A stretch of 64,000 nucleotides of DNA from Ophioderma brevispina (Eukaryota; Echinodermata; Ophiuroidea; Amphilepidida; Ophiodermatidae). Of this stretch, positions 34,796 to 46,538 are shown in pieces. Each line of letters begins with the position of its first letter. The first letter of the stretch is position 1. Under the pieces are notes generated by a model. That model searched no databases, had not been told where the DNA came from, and was given only the letters and a program-made list of their open reading frames with translations. The translations under genes were made by a program, and so were the position numbers. The stretch spans positions 28,818-92,817 of the forward strand of contig JAMKCH010057007.1 of NCBI GenBank assembly GCA_023653785.1, written 5' to 3'.

Positions 34796-37700
34796 AACAG
34801 TACATTGCGGGGGGTATTTGTGGTTTGTGCCTTGTGGGGGTTAGAAAAAAACGTTATAGCGATGCATTGTGGGAGTGTGGACTATTAGTATATTAATGCA
34901 TTATGGGAGCATGAGTCATTGCAATAGTGTGTGTGGCTCTGGGGGGTAGGTGCACTTAACACACAGAAACAAACAATCATTGAGGGAGTATTTTTTAAAA
35001 CTTTTTACCATCCGATATCATTTTAGACTGTTTTAAAGAACTTCATAGTGGGGGTACCCCCACTATGCAAATTACGCCCACAATGTAAGTATACTATGCA
35101 AAATACGACCACAATGTATGCCTGGAAAGTTCACGGCACACACAACACACAACACACACGCACGGCGTTGGGAAAGCTCTACGTGAACCTTAATAATTGA
35201 ATGGAGATTATTAAGCATTCAATCTTGATATTTTCATTTAAAGGAGTGATGGTATAAATCTATCGGCCACTTATATAATAAAAGATCCCTAAATAAAACG
35301 TACCAGATGGTTTTCATGGCCATTGGCGTATTCCTGCGAAAAAAAATCCAGATTTATGCCGCCCCTATACACAACATGTACAACGATCATGGAAGATACC
35401 ATGTATTTGCCGTGTGGTAAACGCCGCATGCCATGACCGAACAGAACAGCGAAAATATATACCATACGCGCATATATAACGTGCAAGTTTGCCACAGCTT
35501 CATCCTTTTGAACTTCGTGGAGACACAAAGGATATGAGCGAAGTTCGTTTAGAAATTTGATGATGCAAGAAAACTACACTTTTTAAACACTCAGTGATTG
35601 CGAAAAAGGTTAAGGGGGTGTTTTTAGATATCATTTTGTGATTAACAAAGGTTTTAGTTGGCGTAAACACTAACAATCCATGAAAACGTGGACATTGAAA
35701 AGGGTCGCGTAATATTTGTTTTATCGCATCGCAATGTAACCACTAATCTCTATACAATGGATTGGCTACACAACAGTAACTGTATATTAGATGAATGGAG
35801 CAACGGGCGGGCATCAGAAGTTGTTAACAGAAGTTGTATCCCGGGTGCACGTTTTAGAGAACTGCCATCCCATACGCGCAAATACAAGGAGCTCACTGAA
35901 TTGGCTTGATTTCTGTAGTTCGGTTATGTCCTTTACTCCAAAAGTTCAATGGGAACAATTTTGTATATATAAAATGACCGGCTTCTTAACCCACATGCTT
36001 GGGCTCTTTTGGAGGACCAACTAGCCATCGTGCTCAAGTACGGAACCCAGGTTTCCAATCCATTGTATAGAGAACAGTGTTCGAAACCCACTTAATGCGA
36101 GGTTCAGCATTCTACGTACTTTTCAATGTACCGAGTAGGGCCCTTTCTGGTATGATGTAGAGGTTCCTAATTTATTTTAAAAACTATATTTCACAAGAAT
36201 TCCAGGTCATTTTAAAAAATTATGCACAAAATGTATGCCATATTTGATAAATTTATTATTTGTAAAGGGGAAACGTTAAATAAAGCCGTTGTTTTTAATT
36301 CCAATGGTTAAAAGGAAACGCGCTAGTCTTTCATACAGGCCAGAACTTGAATAACCACCGATTATATTTCAATTGGTGTGAAAGACGAAACTGGCATTGT
36401 TTTGTGTGGCAAAACGGATAGCGTAAAAATAAACGTGGCGGCTCCTTAAATCGTCTACTGCTCGAAAGTTAAGCGATGGAAAAATGATATGTTTCATTCG
36501 CAAGGAATACGCCAATGACCATGCAACCATCTGGTTAAGTCCTATAGGGATATTTCTTATATATGTGCCGATAGGATTTATCAATTAAAATTTAAAAAAA
36601 GAAAAATATTGTTTTTATATATTTCTGTTGTTCTGTTCTTTTTATTATAGTATGAGTATATGTATTTAATATGCATTTTCAATTTTCGAATTTTTCCATA
36701 ATCAAATATTTAATATATATTATTGCTGTATTGCATGAATTCACATTATTACATTTGAGATAATCATACACCTCTTTTATTAATTTAATCACCACACCTG
36801 ATTGATTTGTGAAAAGCAAAGAAAAAGTACACTGACAAATATACAATCCAAAAAAGCCATTCTTGGATGAAAACACACGAATTAAAGCAGACAGAACCAG
36901 GATGGTCTAGTAGCTGCCCAACAATCAAAGGAACGCTTATTTCCAATGGGGTTGCCAAAAAACGAAAGTAAAGGCCGTGAGATTTGTTTTTCACAGTATT
37001 TTATGAAAGAGTTCCATAGTACCCCTTTGAATTGTACAGGAAAGAAATTCTTTTTTATTTATGGCCTCTACAACTTACAAATACCCTAACCCCAAGGACC
37101 AAATAAAAAATACTTTGTACATGTAGAACTTCGAAGGGGGGGTACATATGGAACTTTGCCCATTAGTGAAAACGTGCAATGTAACTGTGCAAAAATCTCA
37201 AGTTTTGAAAATTTTGGGCGCTCTTCAAAAGAATGTGTTTATTGCTTTAAAGGAGCGTATTGCAAAAATAGTAAAATAATTATGAATTACGAATTCAGCC
37301 GCAGGGTGATATCATAGGTGAAAAAGCGGAAGTCGAAGGGATCGATTGGTCACCGGGTTTGTCATATTTATGATCTTTAAGGGCTTTTTATCAATACAAG
37401 GTAGTTCCGCATGTCTTTTAATTATGAATTTATACCGTGCTATCTGTGTTTTGTTTAGTCTGTTACGTTTTCCTCAAAGTCAACTCAGCTGTTTCGAAAA
37501 ATTTTCTGGTGGATTTTAATGAAAAATAGAAAGCTAAAAAATGAAAGAAATCAGTATTGCATAATTACAAGCTTTACCGAATTGCTCAATTCAAGTTTGA
37601 GATATCGTTTTTATGTAGTAAACCTTTTTGGTAGCAGTAATATTAATGTGTAAAGTCGGAACTGATGTACATTCAAAGGGTGATTTTCTGTGGACTTCGT

Positions 37701-37840
37701 AAATAAACGTCTACAAGGTTTCAAATCGCTATGAAATTGCGTGTAATATAATATTGGTTTTTCTAGCCAATTTCAAACTTTGTCCATTCGATTAGTTTGT
37801 TATTGTTTGTTTATTTCTCTTTATACTGGGTCCACAATTC
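34796..37840. other. Gene-free stretch with a short inverted pair
   Basis: About 75 bases at 35265-35340 match the reverse complement of 36490-36565 (shared ACCAGATGGTT, CATTGGCGTATTCCT, GCGAA). GCATTRTGGGAG repeats near 34863 and 34898. The open frames 35289-35528 (minus) and 35688-35909 (plus) have no recognisable product. No exon seen. Confidence 0.35.
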
Positions 37841-37849
37841 AGAGGGGAA

Positions 37850-39735
37850 ATTTAAGTATCCTCCTCTCTTTTTTCCATTATTTCTTACATTACCTTTTCT
37901 TCCCAGATTTATTTTCCCTTCCCCCCTTTGTTCCCTCCCCTCCCTTCGTCTCCTGTTATCCATGTGGCCCAGCAATACACATTAAAATATCATATCAATT
38001 AAAATTTACAACTATTCAAATTACATATTGTAGAGAATAGCTTTAAAATTCAAAGAAGATATTTGCAAATTACATTGCTAACCAGCATAAATATGAGTAA
38101 GTAAGTACACAATAAGAATATGAAGTTCAAATTAAAAAAACTTAATCCTTAGATATTGCACTTACATTAAAAAACACATCCGTAATTTTAACTTAGGGGG
38201 GAAAGAAAAAATATACATCAAGTCAAAATTAAATGTTTACAAAAATTACAGAAGCCAATAATTAAAAATTCGCAACAATGCACAAACAAATGTAAATTTA
38301 TATATTTTATATATTTTAATGAAATTCCAAAATATGTAGCCGATCTATTGCACATTAGCTTGCAAATGATCAAATAATACTAGTTAAAGGTTTGCATGTA
38401 AATACTGTGTTTGAAGATGGATACATTATCTGGAAGTGGATGGTGTTACTGCATTAATTGTTCCAGTTTACAGCCCCCCTGTACTTGAAAGACGCCTACC
38501 GAATTCGAGAGCTGGCTTTGTTGTTCTAAGTTTTCCAAAAGTACATGGACCGGGTGCGAATGTTGTGGGCTTTCCCTACCAAAGTAAAATGATGGATAAA
38601 TCTATGGGAACACATCCCTGCCAGAATTGTAAAACAGCACAACACTTAGGTGATAGTCCCTGCGCTTTGCCAAAGGTTCCCAGCCCATTTTAAGGCGAGG
38701 TAATTGGTAGGCTTGTTCTGACAGGAACCCTAAGAAGCTCTTGTGATCGATCGTAGCGCTCAATTCTATCACTCAGGATTTATTGCAATTACCCCAAACA
38801 ATATCACAATAATCAAGCCTTGGACAGTGTGAGGGATTTGTGGATAGTATGAGACTTTCAGTTGGAGATATTTTTAATTCGTGTACAGAAAGACCAATAT
38901 ATTTTGCTACAGTAGTGTACCTGGGTAATATGACAATTCCATTTAAATTTGATCAAATGAGACCTAAATAACGTAAAACTCTGCATGTTTCTAATGGAGT
39001 ATTTCTGATGCCTATAAACTCAGATTTTGGGCTTTCCTGATTTCTGGTGTGTGTTATCAAAGACATAGCTTTTGTTTGAGGATTTCAGGGTCAATTACTC
39101 TCTTTCTAGCCACGTTGCAATTTTATTAAGATCACTGTTAAGTTTGATAGTGATTTCTTCAACAGTATTTCCTGCACAAAAAACCGCAGTGTCATCAGCA
39201 ATAAATTGATCTTGCAATTGAGTGAAACATGTAGTAGGCTATTAATGTACAACGTGAATAGAAGCGGGCCAAGATGGAACCCTGTGGAACACCAAAATTT
39301 ACATGTGCCACCCCCACCCCCCCCCCCCCCCCTTTTCAGAGATGTTTCCTATTTAGTTACTGTTTCTTTCTGCAAGATAAGACTTCAACAGTCAGCTCCA
39401 GACCAATAATCCAGCAATACGTAACTTTTCAATAAGAATCGGATGGCAAACAGTATCAAACCCTTATTGAGTCAAAAACACTGCCTTTCCGATGAGATGG
39501 CCATCTCGGATATTGTTTAGAATGTAGTCGGACACTTCAAGACGGGGTTGTAAGTGTAGAATGTTTAGGTATGAGCCGACTGCTCATTTGACCAAAAATA
39601 TCATTGTTAATCAATCAAGCAGATTAATTACCACAGGTGATAACGATATGGGACGGTAGTTACCTACAGATGATCTAGGGCCGTCTTTGTAATGTGGAGT
39701 AACTCTACTTATTTTCCATTTCCATTAGTAAAACC
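37850..39735 (-). mobile_element. 5'-truncated non-LTR retrotransposon (LINE), decayed
   Basis: Read on the minus strand, fragments of a reverse transcriptase appear in order: GNYRPISLSPV (about 39646-39665), ADDTAVFCAG replacing the FADDT box (about 39165-39203), a PRLDYCDIVWGN block (38789-38822), and a C-terminal segment with HKSS and a LAKRRDYH-like motif (38640-38700). The 3' untranslated part runs through AT-rich DNA to about 37850, where ATTGCTGGGCC and a purine-rich tail occur. Stops and frameshifts disrupt it throughout. The order and motifs fit the CR1/L2/Jockey-like branch; the clade is inference. It lies opposite to the ABCG gene, inside its intron. Confidence 0.8.
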
Positions 39736-40800
39736 AAGCTTTCGTGTTCGGCTGTGGAAATTGAATAATTATAGTTGAGTCGCGTTGATACGTTCGTCAC
39801 CCTGGAGTTTTGGACCTGTTCAATTAAGTCGGAGAGGGAAAATTAACGAATTCAAATGAACGTGCCACACGGGATTATCTTGGAGGACACTCCGGTCATA
39901 TAAAATCACTCACCTGCCACTAAATACAATTTCATTCATGTATGGACACGCACAATAGTGTATTAAGCCTTAACATTCCTCACAAAAACATGATGACGAA
40001 GTCCCTGCGCCTCATTGAATTTTTCACCTCCGCCCGAATGGTACGGGGTTCACATATTCCGATGGAATCAAGTATAGTTACAAACGGCACGCTGACAAAA
40101 TACGTGAATAGCGATAAAATATAACTCAATGTGCAGCCTATTCAATAACGGAATTGCTGCCCTCAAGCATTTATTTGATCAATTCCGGTAACAAAATTTT
40201 TTTTAAATCCGTTTGGCAAAGCTTAGAAAAGGCCCACCAAGTTTATATTCCAAATCTGAACAGTTTTTTCTAATTTTTGAAGATTTAATCCACATTTAAA
40301 ATTAAAATTGTACGTGGCAGGAACCTGCACTTAAAGTCTAGATGCTTCGGATCTTAAATGTGGTTATACACGTAGCTTATAGAGAAATAAATGAATTTTT
40401 GTGAAGATGATTGCAGGTGTTAGAAAATGATAACCTTTGAAGGGAAAAACAAAAAAAAATAAACATCCAATTGTATAATTCCCTTGTCGACCGAGTTCCG
40501 TGATGAAAACAAACAAGTGAACAAAAGTACAAAAAAAGCGCAAAAAATAAGCAACAAATCAATATGATCATAGGCCCACCCCATTTCACACATTTCATGT
40601 TAATTGCCACTTAAGTATAGAAAAAACTATAATGGAAACATGGTAAACCGTAGGGTGATTGTCAGATGGAATGGAATGGAAATTGTTAATTTTGACCAAC
40701 AATAACAAAACAAAAAATCGAATTCAAGTCGCTATCGAAAGGTCATCGTAACGTCACGTGCACTTAGTTGAACAAAATATATTTTAAACATAGGTTTACG
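39736..40800. other. Gene-free stretch
   Basis: No gene, repeat array or terminal repeats recognised. Short frames (39942-40124 plus, 40377-40610 minus) have no motif. Confidence 0.35.
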
Positions 40801-40854
40801 TAAGTAATTAACATCTCAGATGACCGTATTCAATAGTGACGTCAACCACCAGAC

Positions 40855-41050
40855 ATGTTGGTGGACAAGATGCATACATTCCAGGACTACAAATACATTT
40901 AAGCTGTCCAACGAATCCATGTTTAGCGATTGCAAAGGGATAATTGACAGGTGAATGTATTGTAGTCTGACAGGTGAATGTGATTGGTATACTGACAGGT
41001 GAATGTATTGTAGTACTGGAATACGTTACCTTGTCCACCAACATGGCTGG
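40855..41050. repeat. Inverted repeat with internal short tandem units
   Basis: The left arm ATGTTGGTGGACAAGATGCA is mirrored by the right-arm blocks CCTTGTCCACCAACAT near 41030-41045. Between them three copies of CTGACAGGTGAATGT recur at about 40944, 40967 and 40991. A small foldback element is the likely origin. Confidence 0.7.
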
Positions 41051-41109
41051 TAGTGAATACGGTCTATTGCTCGGAGGCTCTTGTTGGTGGCATGAAAATT
41101 GTATCATTT

Positions 41110-43555
41110 TTAGACTTAACGACGTTTCTGATGACAGCTGCCTTAGAATAGTGAGGCATTAATTAAATAGCGTTATGCCAATAACGTGTTTGTCTAAACA
41201 TAGCGCGTAATGAGGCATATGAATCGCACTATATCGAGAACAAAGAAGGTACAGAACATTTCCAAAATACTTATACTTTTGTATAATGTCAACTTTCATT
41301 TATATGCAACTTTCACTTCCATAGGTCAATTGATAGGGGAATATCAAAAGTTATACGTTCGCTTGATTGGATGACGGACCTTGAGGTAGGTAGAAGCATT
41401 ACAATGGGAAGGCGTCACAGACATTGGTAAGAAAATGATCTATGTCTATGTCTGAAAGACATACTGATAACTGGAAGTAGCACAAAAATGCTATCCACAT
41501 TGTCTCCGCGTTAGCGCCGGTTTATTATGGGATTGGGATAAGGGATTATTTTAAGACAAAAAGAGATAATAAGCGAAAATCGGCATTACAAGATTTGAGG
41601 CCTTGTGGGGAAGGTTACAAGGTTTTGCGACTTTTTAGGACTCCTGACCTCTGAAAAATCAGAGGTATGGTTTTTAATAATATTGTGTTTAGACTATTCC
41701 AGCAATATATAGCCAATAACAAACTGCCATAAATTATTTAGTACAGTCAAACTGTTTGTATTTTAATATCAAAAAGTATCTAGAACTAGATATCGAAACT
41801 ACCAAACGGCAATTTTCCTGAAATATTGGACGGGGTGAAAAGGGTTTCAGATCCTAAAAATATACGGAAGTTAAATTGCCGATTTGGCTTATTCGCTTGT
41901 AGATGAAAAAACCCTAAACATCCTATGGCAAGACAACATTCGAACTGCTTGTAATATTGTACAAGAGTGGGAAGACTTTGGGATGATGACATCATTCCAG
42001 ACTTTCTGTACTGCATACATGGACGGTTTGGTATAAGCATTATAATGGCCATATTCGTGGACAATATGTAAAAAAAATAATCGAAACTGCGAAAACCGCT
42101 AAAAATAGGTGTGGGATTTCAAAGAAGGAAAATCTCATTATAAAATTGCGTATGCATTTTTTGTGGCTTTTGTGAATTGTCAATATCGGAAACAAAAACT
42201 TCAACTGGGACATAACATAAATGAACCTAATGAACGTAGTAAGAGTAAGAACAGTGCTGCGGATGAGTTGACGAAAATTAAATATATGCAGTGCGACGAA
42301 GGACATGCGGATAAGGAGGAAGGAGGCCCTCTATAATCCTAATAGTGATATTTCACCATCAGTTTGAGTTGGTGTTTCCAACTACTTCACATATACGCAA
42401 GTGTTTTTTATCCCCAAAATACATTTGATCAATGGAAAAAAAGACAAAAGTCTGAGAAAGTTCAGGGGCATTGCTCTCTGGAAAAAGCTAAGCTTAGAGT
42501 TCCTCCATTTAATGACCATTTATTAACTTAAATGAAGAAACAGGAAGATAATACATAGCCGCCCTTTGTTATAGAGCTGTACGTGACGTATGTTATACTG
42601 CCTTGTCCTTTATAAGCTACAAAGAGGCTACACGAGCAGCCCTTAATAACAATACCAAATTACCATTAGCTTATGCTACTGAGATTTGGATATATAACTG
42701 TCTTCACAAAAGCAGGACTCTGGAATAACAACCCAATGGCCCATGAACCGCGGCTATTTATATCATGAGCAAGCTTGCTAGCGCTATGAGCTAATAAAAT
42801 CACAATTCACAGGACACAGTTCATAGTTCATTCACCATTGTATTGAACAATACATCACCTTGTATTTTAGTATGATTTATGATACCCAGGATAGGCAAAG
42901 GTCAGCTGTCGTTAACATGTGCCCATTAAAAGCTTCTGAACTGAGCCCTTGGTAGTATTAGGTATGTCATACCTGACCAAATAGCTACATATTGATGTGG
43001 CATGGTATGTAGGTAATATGTTGTTGTGTTTTATGGCATACCATTTAGTGTTCAGGCCCCACAGAAAACAAAAATGCCAAATGAGGTCTTTCCCCCCCAA
43101 GAACCAGAATGCCATTCAAATATATGCTGACCCCCCTAAAGATAACGCACATCCTTGCAAAGCGGCATCGTGTTTCTTGGGGGGGAGGGGAAGGGAAAGG
43201 GTTATATTTTGAAATTTCAGTTACCCATGAAGCCTGTATTATAATTTACATAAAACCGTCTTTTTAGGAATTTATGTAAGTGGGATTTTTTGAAAACTGG
43301 CAAAAGTTAAACTTTGGACATGTCCCTTTAAAGCTGAATGTTCAAGTCAATTGTTCAAATGACAAAAGACAAGGGGCGTCCCCAGTCCTTATTCGGCCGA
43401 TGTCCTTCTATCACAGACGCTTTCTAAATTTCAACTTCAATAAGCCCTTTTCGAATCAGCCATAGCGGAGCAGTCCCGTTGGTAGTGGAAGTGGTTGTGT
43501 TCTTCCGGTTCCGGGTGAGTATCGCGAAAGTACATGAGCCAGGTCAGAAGCAGAA
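41110..43555. other. Gene-free stretch, presumed ABCG intron
   Basis: Open frames at 41786-42064 and 42040-42306 (minus) and 42109-42336 (plus) have no recognisable motif. At 43255-43336 a block ends in GACATGTCCCTTTAAAG, which resembles one end of a TTAA MITE without a visible partner. Confidence 0.35.
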
Positions 43556-43589
43556 GCTATGGCAAGCATAAGGCCATAACGTATTGCGG

Positions 43590-44590
43590 CAAAAGCGTTG
43601 CTACATTTCGGCACCGCGTTTGGAGAAAGTAGCAACACGTTGCGGCGTCGGCCAATTAGAATGACGAATTTCTGTGACGTATTTCAAAAATTAACCCACA
43701 ACGCGTTTGCAAAGATAGCAGCGCGTTGGGGAAACTCACAATGCGTTGAAGCCTGACACACGTGTGGGACCTCACAACGCGTTGGACCTGCACACGCGTT
43801 GCGAGCTGTCGCAAGCCATAAGGTCATAAACGTATGGCCGCAAACGCTGGAAGAAAGTAGAACGCGTTGCGACATTTTGGCAACGCGTGCGGCGTCGGCC
43901 AATCAAAATCATGCATTTCTGATGACGTTTTCAAAAATAGATCCACACGGCGTTGCGGCAATACGTTATGACCCTTCTATGGCCTTCACAACGCGTTGCA
44001 AGCCTTCACAAGGTTGCGAGTTTCAAACAACACGTTGTGAAACTTCAAACGGTTGTGAAAGCCAATAGGGTCATAACGTATTGCCACAAGCGTGTGAAGG
44101 TTGCAACGCGTTGTGAAGCCGCAACGCGTTGTGAGATTTATATTTTGCAATACGTCACCGAAATTAATGATTTGCGAATTGGCCGACACCGCAACTGGTT
44201 TGCCGAAATGTCGCAAGCGTTGCTGAACGTCGCAACGCGTTGTGAAAGGTCGCAAAGCGTTGTGACTTTCTCACAAACGCGTTGCGGGGGGGACTTTCAC
44301 AACGCGTTTTTGTCTTGCGGCCGCGGGCAATAGTTTTGACCCTTATGGCTTGTGGACCTTAGCAATTCCGCGTTGTGAAGCTTGCAACGCGTTGTGAAGC
44401 TCGCAACGCGTCGTGAAGGTTTGCAACGCGATGCAAAGTATCTAGCAACGCGTTGTGGGTCTATTATTTGAAATACGTCACAGAAAGTCATGAGTTTGAT
44501 GGGCCGACGTCGCAACGCGTTGCCGAAATGTCGGCAACGCGTGCTATTTCTCGCAACGCGTTGAGCAATACTTTATGCCTTTATGGCTTG
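43590..44590. repeat. Palindrome field: dozens of AACGCGTT-type motifs
   Basis: About 1 kb is packed with CAACGCGTTG and close variants; at least thirteen exact AACGCGTT cores occur, for example near 43701, 43776, 43992, 44106, 44122, 44237, 44385, 44449, 44516 and 44554. A longer cycle is also visible: GGTCATAACGTATTGC, then the palindromes, then GCGTCGGCCAATNANAATNA and GACGTNTTTCAAAAATNNA, recurring near 43565-43700, 43810-43945 and 44065-44180. It is very CpG-rich in an AT-rich locus. Each core includes ACGCGT. Frames crossing it on both strands are composition artefacts. Confidence 0.9.
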
Positions 44591-45165
44591 CTAGACGACC
44601 AGTGTACAATAACTTAAATTTGAGAAGATGCATGTCTGTAAAACCTACCACCGAACATTTCTAGAATTCCCCCGGCACAAGCTTGCGGCAATATCGTGTT
44701 TGCGGTCCGACTTTTTTTCCCGCCAAAACATCACATGTAAAAGTATAGGCTTTATTTCGCGTTTTAATAAGAGTGGGCCGGGAAACACGATGCCAAGCTT
44801 GCAAGTAGTTCTTCACCATCAAAGTGACATAGCAGCTGTGGCATATGGCAAGGACGATCGTCTAACCCACGAAGGGACGCCATTCAGGTGTACTGTTGTT
44901 CGTTCGCCGCGCACCGGAAGAAGTACTTACCAAAAAGTCGGGACATGCGTAGTAAGAATTGGCGGAGGGGCTTATACCGTAGGGGCAGCTCATCTGAATT
45001 TGCGTTGGTCGCCGGTTCTGCTGCCCGGGTTCTTTCCGGTTGTAATAGATTTTCTATTCTAAACATAAACATATTTTCTACTCTATGACCCGACAGTCAA
45101 CCGACGTTCAGTTTTGAGCACCCAATATGTCAAGCTATTTAGTGTAATAATCCTATTTCAATTTC
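44591..45165 (+). other. Spacer between two palindromic arrays with a long unassigned frame
   Basis: A plus-strand frame of 144 codons (44628-45062) includes KVGTCVVRIGGGAYTVGAAH, but I recognise no family, and the minus strand is also partly open. Base composition is more GC-rich than the introns. It could be a relic, or an extension of the CpG-rich array. Confidence 0.25.
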
Positions 45166-45169
45166 AACT

Positions 45170-45520
45170 TCAACCGATAACCGAGTTTTTTTTTCCAGAA
45201 AAACTAGTTTTTCGATCAAAAACTTGTTTATCGATAAACTTAGTTTCTCATCGAAAAACTAGGTTGTTCAATCGAAAACTGAGTATTAAGCTTTAAACTC
45301 GTTTTCACCTGATAAACGAGTTTTTTCGACAAACTCAGTTTATCGGAAAAACTGAGTTTCTCGATAAACCCAGTTTTTCGATTGATAAACTGAGTTTATC
45401 TAGATGAACTCGGTTTTTCGATCGAAAAACTGAGTTTATCGATAAACTCAGTTTTTCTGGAAAAACTTGGTTTATCGGTTGAAAAACTCAGTTTTTCGAT
45501 CGAAAAACTGAGTTTATCGG
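45170..45520. repeat. Palindromic array of AAACTGAGTTT / TCGATAAACTCAG units
   Basis: About 350 bases consist almost wholly of GAAAAACTNAGTTT, GTTTATCGATAAAC and TTTTTCGATCGAAAAA elements in both orientations. Clean examples are TCGATCGAAAAACTGAG near 45418 and again near 45497, and TCGATAAACTCAGTTTTTC near 45438. Almost any 20-base piece can pair with another piece in the array. It ends 245 bases before an ABCG exon. No terminal repeats or coding role were seen. Confidence 0.92.
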
Positions 45521-45766
45521 ATTTATTACACAAATAGCTTGCCATAGCCACCACTCGATGACATACAAAATGGTTAGCATTAGTAGTGGCGAATAGGGCT
45601 AGGTAAATCATCCGCATATCCTTCAAGACTCAATGGAAAGTACACCAGTACCACATTCCTAGAATATTTCCCCATGTTCCATCAGAATTCCTACAGATCC
45701 AATCCATGTAACACCATCATTGGTAGTACAGTTCAGTTGAATTGATTTTGTTTTATATGTACAGAG

Positions 45767-45835
45767 TGCGAGGTAGAGAATAAGATAACATGTCTGAAGA
45801 CCGGAGAGGACGTGCTATACAAATATGGCTTCGAG
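45767..45835 (+). CDS. ABCG-family transporter exon: last extracellular loop
   Basis: This 23-codon exon reads CEVENKITCLKTGEDVLYKY then GFE. ABCG transporters have, just before their final helix, a loop with cysteines and the pattern C..(T/S)GE..L...G(I/F)(D/E), which it matches well. The acceptor could be ACAG at 45764 or the AG at 45766; the latter gives an exact phase-0 exon. The donor GAG|GTAATT is good and phase 0, which suits the next exon. The cysteine spacing is like that of loops that form disulphides in ABCG2-type proteins. It shows that the ABCG gene extends about 44 kb. Confidence 0.82.
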
Positions 45836-46345
45836 GTAATTATTATGGGTGGATTGATACTTAAAATATATATTACTGTTAAATCTTGAGTCCAGTTTCT
45901 TAAATTCACTTCATCATTAGCCTAGCTACAATTTCAATAAAAAATATATATGGCTTGTCTGCACACAAATCGGTAATACAAGTTGCTCGAGGTACTGATA
46001 TTCTAATTCTTTAAGGAAATCGATAAATAAGGTTTTTTTCTGTATTAAAACATGAAATAAATGATACGAACAGGGTTTTGGGACATTACATTGATTTTTT
46101 TTTTCAGAAGTTTGACGTATTATCGGGATTCTTTCCTTGAAAGCTCTAAAATTGTACACTTTTATAGAACCATACTACATGCAATATTATTAATGTTATT
46201 TGTGATGTTCCTTTTGTTTTTATTATAAGTAAATTTTGCTAGTATGTAGGGTACAATTAACAGTTAAATTGCTGTTAGGTAGGTTACATAACATTTAAAC
46301 TATATTATATTACATATTCAACTGTTCTATTTATTCTATTTTCAG

Positions 46346-46525
46346 CACGATAAAGGGAAAGATGCGATCTACATGCTAGGAGAACTTGTCTTTTATCATG
46401 TATTAGCATTTGCTGTCATGATATTGAAGTTGAGATATAAATCGAACTCGGCTGAATTGCTAATGTGTGATACGAGTACTGAATCACCTACTGTTGATTT
46501 ATTCATATTATTCTTCAGGTTGTAA
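46346..46525 (+). CDS. ABCG-family transporter terminal exon: last helix and stop
   Basis: After the acceptor CTATTTTCAG, 59 codons are open to a TAA at 46523. The exon starts HDKGKDAIYMLGELVFYHVL, runs through the helix core FAVMIL and then KLRYKS, the standard layout of the last ABCG helix followed by a short basic end (family pattern 'l..l..f..f.rllayl.L....k'). The protein continues for about 30 residues beyond the helix, longer than usual for the family, ending in a hydrophobic LFILFF stretch. This tail may be genuine or read-through of a degraded stop. It joins the previous exon in phase 0. Confidence 0.8.
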   Translation, partial: HDKGKDAIYMLGELVFYHVLAFAVMILKLRYKSNSAELLMCDTSTESPTVDLFILFFRL

Positions 46526-46538
46526 TCTGAGAGCAAAG

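Noticed and set aside
35289..35528. 79-codon minus-strand frame as a protein-coding exon
   Set aside because: No recognisable family or splice sites; part of it belongs to a short inverted repeat pair.
37780..38040. Hydrophobic 86-codon frame as a membrane protein
   Set aside because: It is the antisense of the AT-rich 3' end and purine tail of a minus-strand LINE.
42109..42336. 75-codon charged frame as a linker exon of the ABCG gene
   Set aside because: No acceptor at the left edge and it falls where membrane helices, not a charged linker, are expected.
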